Source: an uncultured Myxococcales bacterium (lineage in GTDB: Bacteria > Myxococcota_A > UBA9042). Taken from it: 45,455 nt of DNA. The notes under the pieces were generated by a model, which did no database searches, was not told the origin of the DNA, and saw only the letters and a program-made list of their open reading frames with translations. Position numbers and translations under genes: made by a program. Positions 16,529-25,763 of the stretch are shown here, one piece after another. The DNA lies in assembly GCA_903929795.1 (NCBI GenBank), contig CAIYWC010000056.1, positions 1 through 45,455 on the forward strand, given 5' to 3'. Numbering within the stretch: position 1 is the stretch's first letter; every line of letters begins with the position of its first letter.

Positions 16529-18224
16529 ACGGTGCGGCCGGCTCGTCGCACTCATCGCTGCCTGCGCCGTCCTCGCGCCGCCGGCGTGGGCCCGCGACGC
16601 CCACACGCGCCGCGCCGTCCAGTCCGTTGGCGAGGAAGCGACGCGGGCTTTTGAGGAAGGCGACTTCAAGCGCGCCGCCGAGCTGTACACGAACGCCTGG
16701 CGGCTCACACCCGATCCAAAATTCCTTTACGGCGCAGCGCGTTGCGCGCACATGGCCGGACACACGGATCAGGCGCTGGCCGGCTACCACGCGTTTCTGG
16801 CGGCCAAGGGTGCCGACCAGCGGCGCGCCGCCCATGCCCAGCGCTACATCGACGAGATCGCGGCGGACAAGGTCGCTGCGCTGCAGCACGACGCGAACAC
16901 CGTGGCGCGCGACAGTCCGGAGCTCGCGGCGGAGATCTACCTGGAGGCCTACACGCTGGCGCCAGGCCGCTACGACCTGCTGTTTCGCGCCGCTGTCACC
17001 GAGCACTTGTCCGGCGAGCTCGCGGCGGCGCGCGACCACCTCCAGCGGTATCTGGCGGCGGCGCCGGCGGATGCGCCGGATCGCGGCCACGCGGTGGCGC
17101 GGCTCAAGCTGCTGGACCGGCGCCTGGAGAACGCGTCGCCCGCAGCGCCGGGGCCGCCGATCGCGGCGGCGGTGGCGAAAAGCACGGTTTGCCCGCCCGG
17201 AATGCAGCCCGACGGCGCGAACTGCGTCCCGCAAGCCAGCTGCCCGGACGGGCTGGTCTGGGACGGCAAGGCGTGCGCGCCGCTCCGTGCGCTGTGCGTC
17301 GGCGAAAACGGCAAGTCCTGCCGCGAGACCGGCAACGTCTACTACCACGGCCGCGGCGTCCCCGTGTCGTTTCCCAACGCCGCGCTGTGGTACCAGAAGG
17401 CCTGCGACGGCGGCGATCCGGCGGGCTGCGCCAACCTCGGCATCGCGTACACCAACGGCCGCGGCGTGGAAAAAGACCTCGCCAAGGCCGCGCAGCTCTA
17501 CGGCATGGCCTGCGAATCCGGCCACGCGCCCGCCTGCTACGTCCTCGGCGTCTGTCAGGAGCGCGGCCTCGGCGTGGCCAAGGACCTCGGGCGGGCGGCG
17601 CGCCTGTACGAAACCGCGTGCGACGGCGGCGACGCGCGGGGCTGCTACAACCTCGGCGTCTTCCACTACACCGGCCAGTCTGTGCCCAAAAACCTGCAGC
17701 GCGCCGCGGAGTTATTCCAGCTGGCCTGCGATGGCGACGACTCGATCGGCTGCTACAACTTGGGCGTCGTCAACATGCGCGGCGACGGCGTGCCTGCGAA
17801 CCTGACCCTCGCCGCCAAGTGGTTCCAGCGCGCCTGCGACTCGGACGACCCCGGCGGGTGCGCGTGGCTGGGCAAGCTCTACCGGACCGGCCAGGGCGTG
17901 CCAGCGGACGCTGCGCGCGCGGTTGGCTTGCTCAAGCGCGCCTGCGACCGCGGCAACGCCGGCGCCTGCCGCACGGTCGGCACGAGCTACAGCACCGGCG
18001 ACGGCGTCGGCGTCGACACCGCCAAGGCCGCGCAATTCCTCAGCCAGGGCTGTGAAATCGGCGACATGGCGGCATGCACGGAGCTGGCCGAGCTGACGTG
18101 CCGCACGCCTGGCGGCTCCGAGGATGCCGTGAATGGTGCAGGCTTGTTGCAAAAGGCCTGCACGCGCGGCTTCAAGCGCGCCTGCGAGCTTCAGACCACC
18201 GAGCTATGCCACACGCCGCACTGA
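16512..18224 (+). CDS. Secreted Sel1/Hcp-like repeat protein with TPR-like N-terminus
   Basis: The product is 570 residues. An N-terminal signal peptide (LVALIAACAVLAPPAWA) predicts export. Residues about 35-205 form TPR-like helical pairs (FEEGDFKRAAELYTNAWRL; AGRCAHM-type turns). A Cys-containing linker follows at about 215-265. The C-terminal half has about eight Sel1-like repeats of roughly 36 residues, most carrying a Cys pair near ACDGGDxxGC, as in the Helicobacter cysteine-rich Hcp proteins. Such repeats form solenoids for protein-protein contacts; the partner is unknown. The GTG start at 16512 overlaps the end of the glutamate dehydrogenase gene by 17 bp, suggesting translational coupling. 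It converges on miaB with only 9 bp between stops. Confidence 0.85.
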   Translation: MRGCAERCGRLVALIAACAVLAPPAWARDAHTRRAVQSVGEEATRAFEEGDFKRAAELYTNAWRLTPDPKFLYGAARCAHMAGHTDQALAGYHAFLAAKGADQRRAAHAQRYIDEIAADKVAALQHDANTVARDSPELAAEIYLEAYTLAPGRYDLLFRAAVTEHLSGELAAARDHLQRYLAAAPADAPDRGHAVARLKLLDRRLENASPAAPGPPIAAAVAKSTVCPPGMQPDGANCVPQASCPDGLVWDGKACAPLRALCVGENGKSCRETGNVYYHGRGVPVSFPNAALWYQKACDGGDPAGCANLGIAYTNGRGVEKDLAKAAQLYGMACESGHAPACYVLGVCQERGLGVAKDLGRAARLYETACDGGDARGCYNLGVFHYTGQSVPKNLQRAAELFQLACDGDDSIGCYNLGVVNMRGDGVPANLTLAAKWFQRACDSDDPGGCAWLGKLYRTGQGVPADAARAVGLLKRACDRGNAGACRTVGTSYSTGDGVGVDTAKAAQFLSQGCEIGDMAACTELAELTCRTPGGSEDAVNGAGLLQKACTRGFKRACELQTTELCHTPH

Positions 18225-18233
18225 CCGGGTCCG

Positions 18234-19703
18234 TCACACCCAGCCGAGCATCGCGCCTTCCAGCGAGTGCGGCCCCACGCGCTCCACGCGCACGCGCCCG
18301 AGCCGGCCCGCCCACTCCAGCTGCGCGCGCACGTCCGTGACCGCCACGTTGACCTTGACGTTCTCCGGCGTGCGGCCCATCACTTGCGGAGGGCCAAAAG
18401 CCCTCTGTGCCAGCTGCGAATTCGGCCCGGCATGGCCCAGCCGCGATGCCCCTTCGAACAAGACCTCGACGTCCCGGCCCAGGAATTCCGCCATCCATTC
18501 GCGGGTTATCGTGTCCTGCAGCGCCTGAACGCGCGCCAGTCGGGACCTCTTCTCCGCGATCGGCACGTCGTCGACCAGCTCCGCCGCCCTGGTGCCCGGC
18601 CGCGCCGAGTACATGAACGAGAAAATCGATGAATAACGCACAGTTGCCAGCAAATCCAGCGTCTGCTGGAAGTCGGCCTCCGTCTCGCCCGGAAAGCCGA
18701 CGATGATGTCCGTCGACAGCGCAATGCCGGGCCTGATCCGCTGTAACCGCGCGATCTTATCCAGGTAATCCGTGACGCCGTGCGCGCGCCGCATGCCCTG
18801 GAGCACGCTGACGCTGCCCGACTGGATGGGCAGGTGAAAAAACGGCGCCAGCTTGGGCAGCGCGGCGAACGCGTCAATCAGCGCGTCCGTGCAGTCCATC
18901 GGGTGGCTGGTTGTGAAGCGGATGCGGTGCAGGCCGTCGATCGCGTTGACCGCGGCCAGCAGCTCCGGAAAATCGAGCTCGCGCTTGTTGCCGTCGCGAT
19001 CCACGCGGTCCTTGCCATAACTATTGACGTTTTGCCCCAGCAGGGTCACTTCGCGCACGCCGCTTGCGACAAGCATCCGGATCTCGTCCAGCACTTCGCC
19101 GCTCGGCTTGCTGACCTCGCGGCCGCGCGTGAACGGCACGATGCAGAAGCTGCAGACCTTGTTGCAGCCTTTCATGATGGTGATGAAGCTCGTGACACGG
19201 CCGTCTTCAGGCGGCTGTGCCGGCGGAAACGCGTACTGCTTGGCCTTGACGAATTCCGTCGCCGTGATCCGCAGCTGCTCGTTGCGGCAATTGTTGACCA
19301 AATCCGGTAGGTTGGGAATCTGATCCGGGCCCAGCACCAGATCCAGGAACGGCACTTTGTCCAGCAGCTTCTGGCCTTCTTGCTGCGCGACGCAGCCGGT
19401 CACCGCCAGCACCAACTCGGGGTTGTGCGCCTTGAGCTTGCGCAGCGTGCCCAGCATGGACACCACCTTGTGCTCGACGCGATCGCGGATGCTGCACGTG
19501 TTGATGAGCACCAGATCGGCGATCTCGACGCGATCCGTCGGCCGGTAGCCGTGGCTTGCCAGCACTTCCGCCATCCGCTCGCTGTCGTAGACGTTCATCT
19601 GGCAGCCCATCGTCTCGATGAAGACGTGGCGCGGCGGATACTGGATGGACGAATCGTCCACAAGCAAGCCCATTTCGCCGGGCTCGTTTGGCTCAAAAGT
19701 CAT
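18234..19703 (-). CDS. miaB: tRNA-2-methylthio-N6-dimethylallyladenosine synthase (methylthiotransferase)
   Basis: MiaB is a radical-SAM enzyme that adds a methylthio group at position 2 of N6-prenylated A37 in tRNA. The product is 489 residues. The UPF0004 domain holds three cluster-binding Cys: C34 (ETMGCQMN), C70 (INTCSIRD) and C104 (VTGCVAQQ). The radical-SAM motif CNKVCSFC gives C180, C184 and C187. The C-terminal 65 residues form a TRAM-like RNA-binding domain. A roughly 25-residue N-terminal extension precedes the usual start; no internal start has a better ribosome binding site. It is the third gene of the leftward lipoprotein operon, 9 nt after the small lipoprotein gene. The chain appears complete. 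Confidence 0.96.
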   Translation of the reverse strand: MTFEPNEPGEMGLLVDDSSIQYPPRHVFIETMGCQMNVYDSERMAEVLASHGYRPTDRVEIADLVLINTCSIRDRVEHKVVSMLGTLRKLKAHNPELVLAVTGCVAQQEGQKLLDKVPFLDLVLGPDQIPNLPDLVNNCRNEQLRITATEFVKAKQYAFPPAQPPEDGRVTSFITIMKGCNKVCSFCIVPFTRGREVSKPSGEVLDEIRMLVASGVREVTLLGQNVNSYGKDRVDRDGNKRELDFPELLAAVNAIDGLHRIRFTTSHPMDCTDALIDAFAALPKLAPFFHLPIQSGSVSVLQGMRRAHGVTDYLDKIARLQRIRPGIALSTDIIVGFPGETEADFQQTLDLLATVRYSSIFSFMYSARPGTRAAELVDDVPIAEKRSRLARVQALQDTITREWMAEFLGRDVEVLFEGASRLGHAGPNSQLAQRAFGPPQVMGRTPENVKVNVAVTDVRAQLEWAGRLGRVRVERVGPHSLEGAMLGWV

Positions 19704-19712
19704 TGGGATTGC

Positions 19713-20252
19713 TCAGTTTTGCGCGGAAGTCAACTCGGGATTGTGGATGCGCCACGCCAGGCCCTCAAAACGCATCGTCAGCTCGCGCGAGGTCCCGTCC
19801 GGGCCCTTGAGCCGCAGGCGCTGCTCCACCGTTCCGCCACCCGCCGACGGCGTCGCCAGCAGCTGCAGCGTCTGGATCGACGGCAGCGCGAACGTCTTGA
19901 CCGGGTCGAACGGCGCCGCCAGCGTCACGTCCTGGGAAATGGGAATCTTGCGCAAGCGCAGTACGTCCTCGCCTTGCCAGCCGACCGCCTGCGCCTTGAG
20001 CGCCAGCGCCTTGCGCGTGTCCGACGACAGGTGGCGGTAGGCCGTCTCGTACCGGCCCTCGCGCAGCGCCACCAGGAACCGCTGACAGCCGTCGATGGCC
20101 GGGTGCGTGCGCCGCGACGGCGGCAGCGTGAAGCGCTCCGTCGAGACCGGCTCGTCGTCCAGCCGCTCCAGCTCGGGCAGGGCACAACCGCCGAGCGCGA
20201 CCAAGCCAAGCGTCAGGCCAATCGTCTTGAAAAGCTTGGAATTAAAACGCAT
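19713..20252 (-). CDS. Small lipoprotein of unknown function
   Basis: The product is 179 residues from the ATG at 20252. The signal peptide GLTLGLVALGGC gives a clean lipobox and predicts lipidation at Cys23. The mature part has an AIDGCQRFLVALREGRYETAYRHLS segment that resembles domains made of short helical pairs, then a beta-rich region ending GLAWRIHNPEL. The layout resembles small NTF2-like or DUF4878-type lipoproteins, but I cannot confirm that from sequence alone. It lies 5 nt after the large lipoprotein gene and 9 nt before miaB, so all three are co-transcribed. Confidence 0.8.
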   Translation of the reverse strand: MRFNSKLFKTIGLTLGLVALGGCALPELERLDDEPVSTERFTLPPSRRTHPAIDGCQRFLVALREGRYETAYRHLSSDTRKALALKAQAVGWQGEDVLRLRKIPISQDVTLAAPFDPVKTFALPSIQTLQLLATPSAGGGTVEQRLRLKGPDGTSRELTMRFEGLAWRIHNPELTSAQN

Positions 20253-20257
20253 TTCGC

Positions 20258-22144
20258 TCAGTTGCCGGGCTGGCGCGTGGCGTTGAAGTCGCCCTTGAAG
20301 TTCTTGCCGCTGGAGCCCTGGACGACGATGTTGCCGACCCACACGCCGTTGATCAGCCGGTCGACCTTCAGGTCAAAGTTGCCGTCCTTGTCCGGGTCGT
20401 CGACCATCGTGCAGGTGCCCGTGAGCGACAGCCCGGAGTCGAGCGAGAGGCCGCCGAGCATGCTCTCCAACGGCAGGACGATGAGCGAGATCGTCGAGTC
20501 ACAAAAGCTGGTGATCTGGCCGGCGCCAAGGCCCGGGATGATGTTGCCGAGGCTGTTGCCCAAGCCCGGGCAGTCGATCAGCTGCTGCATCGCGCCGACG
20601 AACGTGGTGGCTTTGCCGCCGGTGATCGTCTTGAGCACCACGTTGGTCAGAACGTAGAGGATGAGCTCGCCGTAATTCAGCGTAATCGTGGAGGAATCGA
20701 TCGACATTTGCGTCTGCTGCGTGATCCCGCCCGAGAGCTTACCGCTGATCAGGTTGAACGGGAAGTTGGGGTCCGTGGACACCTGCGTGAGGTTGAACGT
20801 GATCTTCTGGCCGCAAGTCGCGAAATTCGGGTCGGTTTTGAGGCAGCCCAGGTGCCACCAGAGGGTGATGCCGGTGAAGTCGATCTCGCCGTTGAAGAAG
20901 AAGTCGCTGCCGACCTTGTAGATCTTCAGTACGCCTAACATCTCCAAATTCTTGACGATTTGCAACACGTCCTGGCCCATTTGGAAGAAGTCCTGCAGCC
21001 ACGGCGGGGAGTTGTTGAGCAGCCAATTCGTGATGAGCGAGGACAGCTGGGTCTGGAACAGGCTGAACACGGCGTCCGCAATGATCGACGGGATCCACTG
21101 CTCTACCAGGTTCTTGATCTGGTCGATGATGAACGTCCCAGGATCATAGAAGATTTGCACGGCGGAATCGAGAATCTGCCCCAGCTGCCCGGGAATCGCG
21201 CCGGTGAAGTCAAAATGGTTGATCATGTCGTACGCGCCGGCCGCCTGCAGCGGCAGCACGGTCATCGTCACGGTCACGGTGGTGGTACTTTGGTCGTTCA
21301 CCAGCACCGCGTCCGCGCAACCCGCGGCGCCGAGGTGGCCCTGAAGGTCCTTGCCGATCACGAACACGCCGTATTTTTTCTCTGCCGGCAGCGCCTTGAA
21401 CTGCGTGTCGACGTCGCCGATGTAGGTCGTCTTGGAGCCAATGACGTTGGCCGGCGGCAGGATCGCCTTGAACGACGCGCACGCGAATGGCGCAGGCACG
21501 ATCTTCACGACCACGTTGCCGAGCGGAATCTCGTTGTCGTACATGAGCTTGACGTCGATGTTGCCGGTCGGCAGCGCGGCGACGGTCACGTCGAGGAACA
21601 CGTCCTCAGCGCAATCGGTGGACAGCTTGAGCTTGTAGTTGGTCGCCGGGCCGTTGTTCGGGTTGAACGTGTTGTACGTCGCCCCGTTCTTGTCGTCGGT
21701 CACGGAGATCTGCGAACCCAACGTGCCCGGGCCTTTGCCGCTCAAGCCGTTGTTGTCGACGATCTCCCAAGTGACAGGCACTTCCGCCGCCGGGCCGCCC
21801 GCGGCGTAGTCGACGACAATCACGTAGATCGGGAACGGCGTGTTGTTGGCCGGCAGCGCGATAGGCTTGGTCGTGTCGATCTGCGGGATGATGACGCGCT
21901 TGCAGCCGACATCGCCACCGGCGACGGCGTCGGGATCCTGCGCGACCTCAGGCTGGTTGTCCGTGCCGTCCGGACCTTTGCCGTCGGGGAACTGGTATTT
22001 CGCGTCGCCGTGCGCGTCTGCCGGGATGATGATGCCGCCCTGAACGGTGTCGCTGCACGCTTGGCCGACGAAGCTGATGATGACCAGCAGGGCCAGCCAG
22101 GACTTCTGGGCGCGAATTCGACGCAGGAGAGACGTGTCACGCAT
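20258..22144 (-). CDS. Large exported lipoprotein of unknown function
   Basis: The product is 628 residues. The N-terminal signal ends in FVGQAC, predicting lipidation at Cys30. An Asp/Gly/Pro-rich linker follows to about residue 75. Residues 75-190 look like an immunoglobulin-like beta domain (PFPIYVIVVDYAAGGPAAEVPVTW and the following Asn/Gly-rich strands). The middle and C-terminal parts have long amphipathic and hydrophobic stretches (about 320-420) that could bind lipid or another membrane protein. The ATG at 22144 has GAGG 5 nt upstream. It is the first gene of the operon with the small lipoprotein and miaB, behind a predicted promoter at 22230-22257. No known family is recognised. Confidence 0.82.
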   Translation of the reverse strand: MRDTSLLRRIRAQKSWLALLVIISFVGQACSDTVQGGIIIPADAHGDAKYQFPDGKGPDGTDNQPEVAQDPDAVAGGDVGCKRVIIPQIDTTKPIALPANNTPFPIYVIVVDYAAGGPAAEVPVTWEIVDNNGLSGKGPGTLGSQISVTDDKNGATYNTFNPNNGPATNYKLKLSTDCAEDVFLDVTVAALPTGNIDVKLMYDNEIPLGNVVVKIVPAPFACASFKAILPPANVIGSKTTYIGDVDTQFKALPAEKKYGVFVIGKDLQGHLGAAGCADAVLVNDQSTTTVTVTMTVLPLQAAGAYDMINHFDFTGAIPGQLGQILDSAVQIFYDPGTFIIDQIKNLVEQWIPSIIADAVFSLFQTQLSSLITNWLLNNSPPWLQDFFQMGQDVLQIVKNLEMLGVLKIYKVGSDFFFNGEIDFTGITLWWHLGCLKTDPNFATCGQKITFNLTQVSTDPNFPFNLISGKLSGGITQQTQMSIDSSTITLNYGELILYVLTNVVLKTITGGKATTFVGAMQQLIDCPGLGNSLGNIIPGLGAGQITSFCDSTISLIVLPLESMLGGLSLDSGLSLTGTCTMVDDPDKDGNFDLKVDRLINGVWVGNIVVQGSSGKNFKGDFNATRQPGN

Positions 22145-22229
22145 GGCAACCTCGCGGTTCGGTCAGCGAACATCCGGCGAGCCGACCGCACGCCGCAAAT
22201 CAGCGCGCAAGCGAAACCCTCCACCTTGT

Positions 22230-22257
22230 AAGGTAGCGGATCGCTCAGTAAATGCAA
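22230..22257 (-). promoter_or_regulatory. Predicted promoter for the lipoprotein-miaB operon
   Basis: Reading leftward: TTGCAT (22257-22252), a 16-nt spacer and TACCTT (22235-22230). The -10 overlaps a small palindrome, ACCTT-GT-AAGGT (22223-22234), which could serve as an operator. The expected leader is about 80 nt. Confidence 0.5.
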
Positions 22258-22303
22258 AGGTACGATTTTGTGACGGCGCGCAGCGTGACCACGCCGCCGC
22301 ACC

Positions 22304-22333
22304 TTGTGTCCGCCGCGGTTTTGGCGCTACGAT
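22304..22333 (+). promoter_or_regulatory. Predicted promoter for the small Ala/Pro-rich protein gene
   Basis: TTGTGT (22304-22309), an 18-nt spacer and TACGAT (22328-22333). The expected start near 22340 gives a leader of about 29 nt with a GGAG ribosome binding site before the ATG at 22369. Confidence 0.45.
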
Positions 22334-22368
22334 CCGCGGCCGTCGCTGACGACACGCCGGAGTCCGCC

Positions 22369-22725
22369 ATGGCCGCCCCACACACCGCTGCACTCTCCCA
22401 CGAACAGCTCGTTGCCGCCTTGGAGCGTCGATTTGATTACCAAAGCGCGCGTTCCGTCGCCGGAGAATTGCTGGCGGTTGCCGGCGTAGCCAAGGCGGAC
22501 GCGTATGACGCGGGCGCTTCCGCCAAGCTGCGGGCTGCAGTCGAGGCGTCGTTGACGCGCGCCCATGCCGTCCTGGAAGCGTTGGCTGCCACGGCTCCGA
22601 GCGCGCCCGCTGCGCCGGCCAAGCCCGCCGCTGCTGAACCGGCGCCCGTTGCCGCGCCCGAACCGGCCGAGGAAGCCGCCCCGGCCGCGACTGCCGATCA
22701 TGCCGACAAGAAGAAGAAAGCCTGA
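22369..22725 (+). CDS. Small Ala/Pro-rich protein of unknown function
   Basis: The product is 118 residues. The start at 22369 has GGAG 6 nt upstream and a plausible promoter. Residues 1-73 look like a compact helical domain (HTAALSHEQLVAALERRFDY, then LRAAVEASLTRAHAVLEAL). Residues 78-110 are an Ala/Pro/Glu-rich low-complexity linker, and the chain ends in a Lys cluster (DKKKKA). There is no signal peptide or membrane segment. The layout, a helical head with a flexible charged tail, is common in small adaptor or nucleoid-associated proteins, but no family is recognised. It lies 91 bp upstream of ttcA, which has its own TAGACT box. Confidence 0.7.
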   Translation: MAAPHTAALSHEQLVAALERRFDYQSARSVAGELLAVAGVAKADAYDAGASAKLRAAVEASLTRAHAVLEALAATAPSAPAAPAKPAAAEPAPVAAPEPAEEAAPAATADHADKKKKA

Positions 22726-22816
22726 CGCGCGGATGTGCTAGACTGTCCAGCGGCTGCTGCGCCATCGAGGGCGGTGCCCGCCGGGCCGCGATCGGCCCCT
22801 TTTTCGACGGACCTGT

Positions 22817-23788
22817 ATGACCGCTCCCATGACTGCTCCGCTGCCGCTGCTCCCTGACGCCATTGCCGCGCAACCGCCCCGCCGCCCGCAGGTGACGGCG
22901 CCGCGTGCGGTACGCGAGCTCGATGAGGACACGTTCCTGCCCGACACCGACGTGCACATCCGTGTGCCCGCGCGGCCGCTGGTGCCCGACGATCCAGCGA
23001 ACATGGAGCGCAAGCTGTCGCACCTGTTTACCAAGGCTTCCAAGGACTTTGGCATGCTGGAGGCGGGCGACAAGGTCATGGTCTGCATGTCCGGTGGCAA
23101 GGATTCCTACGCGCTGCTGCACCTGATGCAGCGCGCGCAGAAGCATTCGCCCAAAAAGTTCGAGATCGTCGCGGTGCATCTGGACCAGGGCCATCCGGAA
23201 TTTCCTACGCACAAGCTGGAGGATTACCTCAAGTCGACCGGCGCGCCGTATGAGATCGTGCACCAGCACACCTACCAGATCGTGCTGGATAAGCTGGAGC
23301 CGGGTAAAACGACCTGCTCGCTCTGTTCGCGGCTGCGGCGCGGCATTTTGTACGACACGGCGCAGCGGCTGGGCTGCAACAAGATCGCGCTGGGCCACCA
23401 CCGGGACGACATCCTGGCGACGCTGCTGCTGAACCTGTTTTTCTGCGGGCAGCTCAAGGCGATGCCGCCGCTGCTGCGCGCGGACGATGGCAAAAACGTG
23501 GTGATCCGGCCGATGGCGTATATTCCGGAGAATTTCCTGATCAAATGGTCGGAAATGCAGCAGTATCCAGTGATTCCGTGCAGTTTGTGCTCGCGGCAGC
23601 CGGACCTGAAACGCACGCAGATGCAGAACCTGATGAAGGATCTGGACCGCGTTTATCCCGGCGCGCTGCCGTCCGCGCTGACCGCCGTGACCGACGTGAA
23701 GCCGCGGTTCCTGCTGGACCGCAAGCTCTTTGACTTCACCAGCTTTGACGCCGCGGCGGGCGACCGCGACGAGGACGCGTTCGGATGA
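22817..23788 (+). CDS. ttcA: tRNA 2-thiocytidine biosynthesis protein TtcA
   Basis: TtcA thiolates cytidine 32 of certain tRNAs in an ATP- and Fe-S-dependent reaction. The product is 323 residues. The PP-loop SGGKDS is at 92-97. Cys pairs C167/C170 (CSLCSR) and C255/C258 (PCSLCSR) fit the cluster-binding and thiolation positions. GHHRDD near 193-198 is the second conserved PP-loop-family block. The first 60 residues are a Pro/Ala-rich extension not typical of the core family. A TAGACT box at 22739-22744, preceded by GC, may be the -10. Together with miaB and trmB this window holds three separate tRNA-modification genes. Confidence 0.94.
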   Translation: MTAPMTAPLPLLPDAIAAQPPRRPQVTAPRAVRELDEDTFLPDTDVHIRVPARPLVPDDPANMERKLSHLFTKASKDFGMLEAGDKVMVCMSGGKDSYALLHLMQRAQKHSPKKFEIVAVHLDQGHPEFPTHKLEDYLKSTGAPYEIVHQHTYQIVLDKLEPGKTTCSLCSRLRRGILYDTAQRLGCNKIALGHHRDDILATLLLNLFFCGQLKAMPPLLRADDGKNVVIRPMAYIPENFLIKWSEMQQYPVIPCSLCSRQPDLKRTQMQNLMKDLDRVYPGALPSALTAVTDVKPRFLLDRKLFDFTSFDAAAGDRDEDAFG

Positions 23789-23834
23789 CGCGTTCCAGCT
23801 TGCCAACTCGCGCCCGCAGGTTGACGATAGCCGC

Positions 23835-25685
23835 GTGACTGAGCCTGCCCGCCCACAATCGACGCCCCTGACTTTTGACGCCGCGCTCGAGCTGATCGTG
23901 CAAGCGCGCCTGCTGACGCGCGAGCAGGTGCACGAGATGAAGCTGCACGCGGAGCGCAAACGGCGGCTGCTGGAGCGCGAACGCAAGCAGCAAACCGGCG
24001 AGGACGGCGCGGTGATCTCGCCCGCGGAGCTGATCGCGGCGTTCCAGATGCCGACGACGGATGGCCAGGTGCTCGGCGAGGAGCGCGTGCAGCGCACGAT
24101 TGCCGCGGCGTACAACATGCGGTTCACCCGCATCGATCCGCTCAAGCTGGACGCCAAGCTGGTCTCGACGCTGGTGAGCCAGGCCTACGCGCGGCGCAAT
24201 TGCCTGCTGCCGATGGGCCGCGATGGCGCGACGCTGGTCCTCGCGGTGGACGATCCGATCTGCGCTGAAGTCCGGGCGACGATGGCGTCGCGGCCGGATC
24301 AGCCGGTTGAGCTCGTGCTGGCGCTGCGGTCGGAAATTCAGCGGCAGATTGCCGACATCTTCCAGGTCCGCGCCAACATCCGCGGCGCGCAGGTCGATCT
24401 CGGCGTGTCGGAGACCGATCTCGGCAACCTGGAGCAGCTGGTCAAGCTGACGGCGGCGGGCCAGCAGGTCGCGGACGATGATCGCCATGTGGTGCGCGCC
24501 GTCGATTTCCTGTTGAAATACGCGCTGGACCAGAAAGCGTCGGACATCCACATCGAGCCCAAGCGCGAGGTGTCGCACGTCCGGCTGCGGATCGACGGCG
24601 TGCTGCATACGGTCAACCAGCTGCCCAAGGTCGTGCACGCGGCCGTCACGTCGCGCATCAAGGCCATGGCGCGGCTGGACATCGCCGAGAAGCGCCGACC
24701 GCAGGACGGCCGCATCAAGATTTCCCGCGACAGCGGCGAGGTCAAGGTCGGCGCGGCGGAAAAGCCGGGAATTGAAGTGGAAATGCGCATTTCCGTCATG
24801 CCGACCGCATTTGGCGAGAAGATTGTCATGCGGATTTTTGACCCGCAGACGGTGTTCCAGGACATGGGCCAACTCGGGCTGTTTCCCAAGCAGCTGGAGA
24901 TCGTGGAGACATTCATCAAGCGGCCGCACGGACTGATCCTGGTGTGCGGGCCGACGGGTTCGGGCAAAACGACGACGCTGTATTCGGCGCTGCGGGCGCT
25001 GGCGACGCCGACGCTGAACATCACGACGATCGAGGACCCGATCGAGATGGTCGTGGAGGCGTTCAACCAGACGGCGGTGAATCCGCGGGTCGGGCTGACG
25101 TTCGGCGCGGCGCTGCGGACGCTGCTGCGGCAGGATCCGGACGTCATCATGGTCGGCGAAATTCGCGACACGGAGACGGCGCAAAATGCCATCCAGGCCG
25201 CGATGACGGGCCACCTTGTGCTGTCGACCGTGCACACGAACGACGCGCCATCGACGATCGCGCGGCTGCTGGATTTGGAGGTGCCGCCGTACCTGATTTC
25301 CTCGACGCTGGTGGGCGTGATCAGCCAGCGGCTGCTGCGTACGATTTGCTTGTCCTGCCGCAAGGAGACCGAGCTGGCGCCCGCAGAGGCCCAGCTGCTG
25401 GGCATTGAGCAGCGGCCGGGCGAGCGTTTTCGGGTGTTCGTGGGCGCGGGCTGCAACATCTGCCGCGACACGGGGCTCAAAGGCCGCATGGGCGTGTACG
25501 AAGTCATGCCGGTGACGGACAAGATCCGCCGGCTGGTCTTGACCAAGGCGCCCGCCGCCGAGATCGCGCGCCAGGCGGTGCAGGACGGCATGGTGACGCT
25601 GCGCGAGTCGGCGATTCGCAAGATGGCGCTGGGACTGACGTCGTTTTCTGAAGTGCTGCGGGCGACCACCGACGGCGATTTTTGA
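23835..25685 (+). CDS. PilB/GspE-type secretion or pilus assembly ATPase
   Basis: The product is 616 residues from a GTG at 23835. This hexameric cytoplasmic ATPase drives type IV pilus extension or type II secretion. An N-terminal MshEN/GspE-N-like domain spans about 55-165 (VLGEERVQRTIAAAYN, then LPMGRDGATLVLAVDDP). The ATPase core has Walker A GPTGSGKTTT near 372, the Asp box TIEDPIE, Walker B region DPDVIMVGEIRD near 435 and the His box MTGHLVLSTVHTND. A four-Cys zinc motif (CLSC, then CNIC) follows, with GRMGVYEV. The start is uncertain: upstream frame to 23730 overlaps ttcA and no start has a strong ribosome binding site. The pilin at 10824 is a possible partner. Confidence 0.93.
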   Translation: MTEPARPQSTPLTFDAALELIVQARLLTREQVHEMKLHAERKRRLLERERKQQTGEDGAVISPAELIAAFQMPTTDGQVLGEERVQRTIAAAYNMRFTRIDPLKLDAKLVSTLVSQAYARRNCLLPMGRDGATLVLAVDDPICAEVRATMASRPDQPVELVLALRSEIQRQIADIFQVRANIRGAQVDLGVSETDLGNLEQLVKLTAAGQQVADDDRHVVRAVDFLLKYALDQKASDIHIEPKREVSHVRLRIDGVLHTVNQLPKVVHAAVTSRIKAMARLDIAEKRRPQDGRIKISRDSGEVKVGAAEKPGIEVEMRISVMPTAFGEKIVMRIFDPQTVFQDMGQLGLFPKQLEIVETFIKRPHGLILVCGPTGSGKTTTLYSALRALATPTLNITTIEDPIEMVVEAFNQTAVNPRVGLTFGAALRTLLRQDPDVIMVGEIRDTETAQNAIQAAMTGHLVLSTVHTNDAPSTIARLLDLEVPPYLISSTLVGVISQRLLRTICLSCRKETELAPAEAQLLGIEQRPGERFRVFVGAGCNICRDTGLKGRMGVYEVMPVTDKIRRLVLTKAPAAEIARQAVQDGMVTLRESAIRKMALGLTSFSEVLRATTDGDF

Positions 25686-25763
25686 GGGCCAAGTCGCCTG
25701 CGCGCGAATCCTTGGAGCGATGAAGCAGGCGGCGCGGCAGCCACACCTTCAGAAGGGCTTGAG

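Noticed and set aside
11735..16708. 1657-residue leftward open frame opposite NAD-glutamate dehydrogenase
   Set aside because: It is Arg/His/Ala/Gln-rich with no domain signature and mirrors a certain gene; a GC-rich antisense artefact.
23088..23106. Third copy of the 125-bp element (matching TCCGGTGGCA)
   Set aside because: The match is only the coding sequence of the TtcA SGGKDS loop; the flanks do not align.
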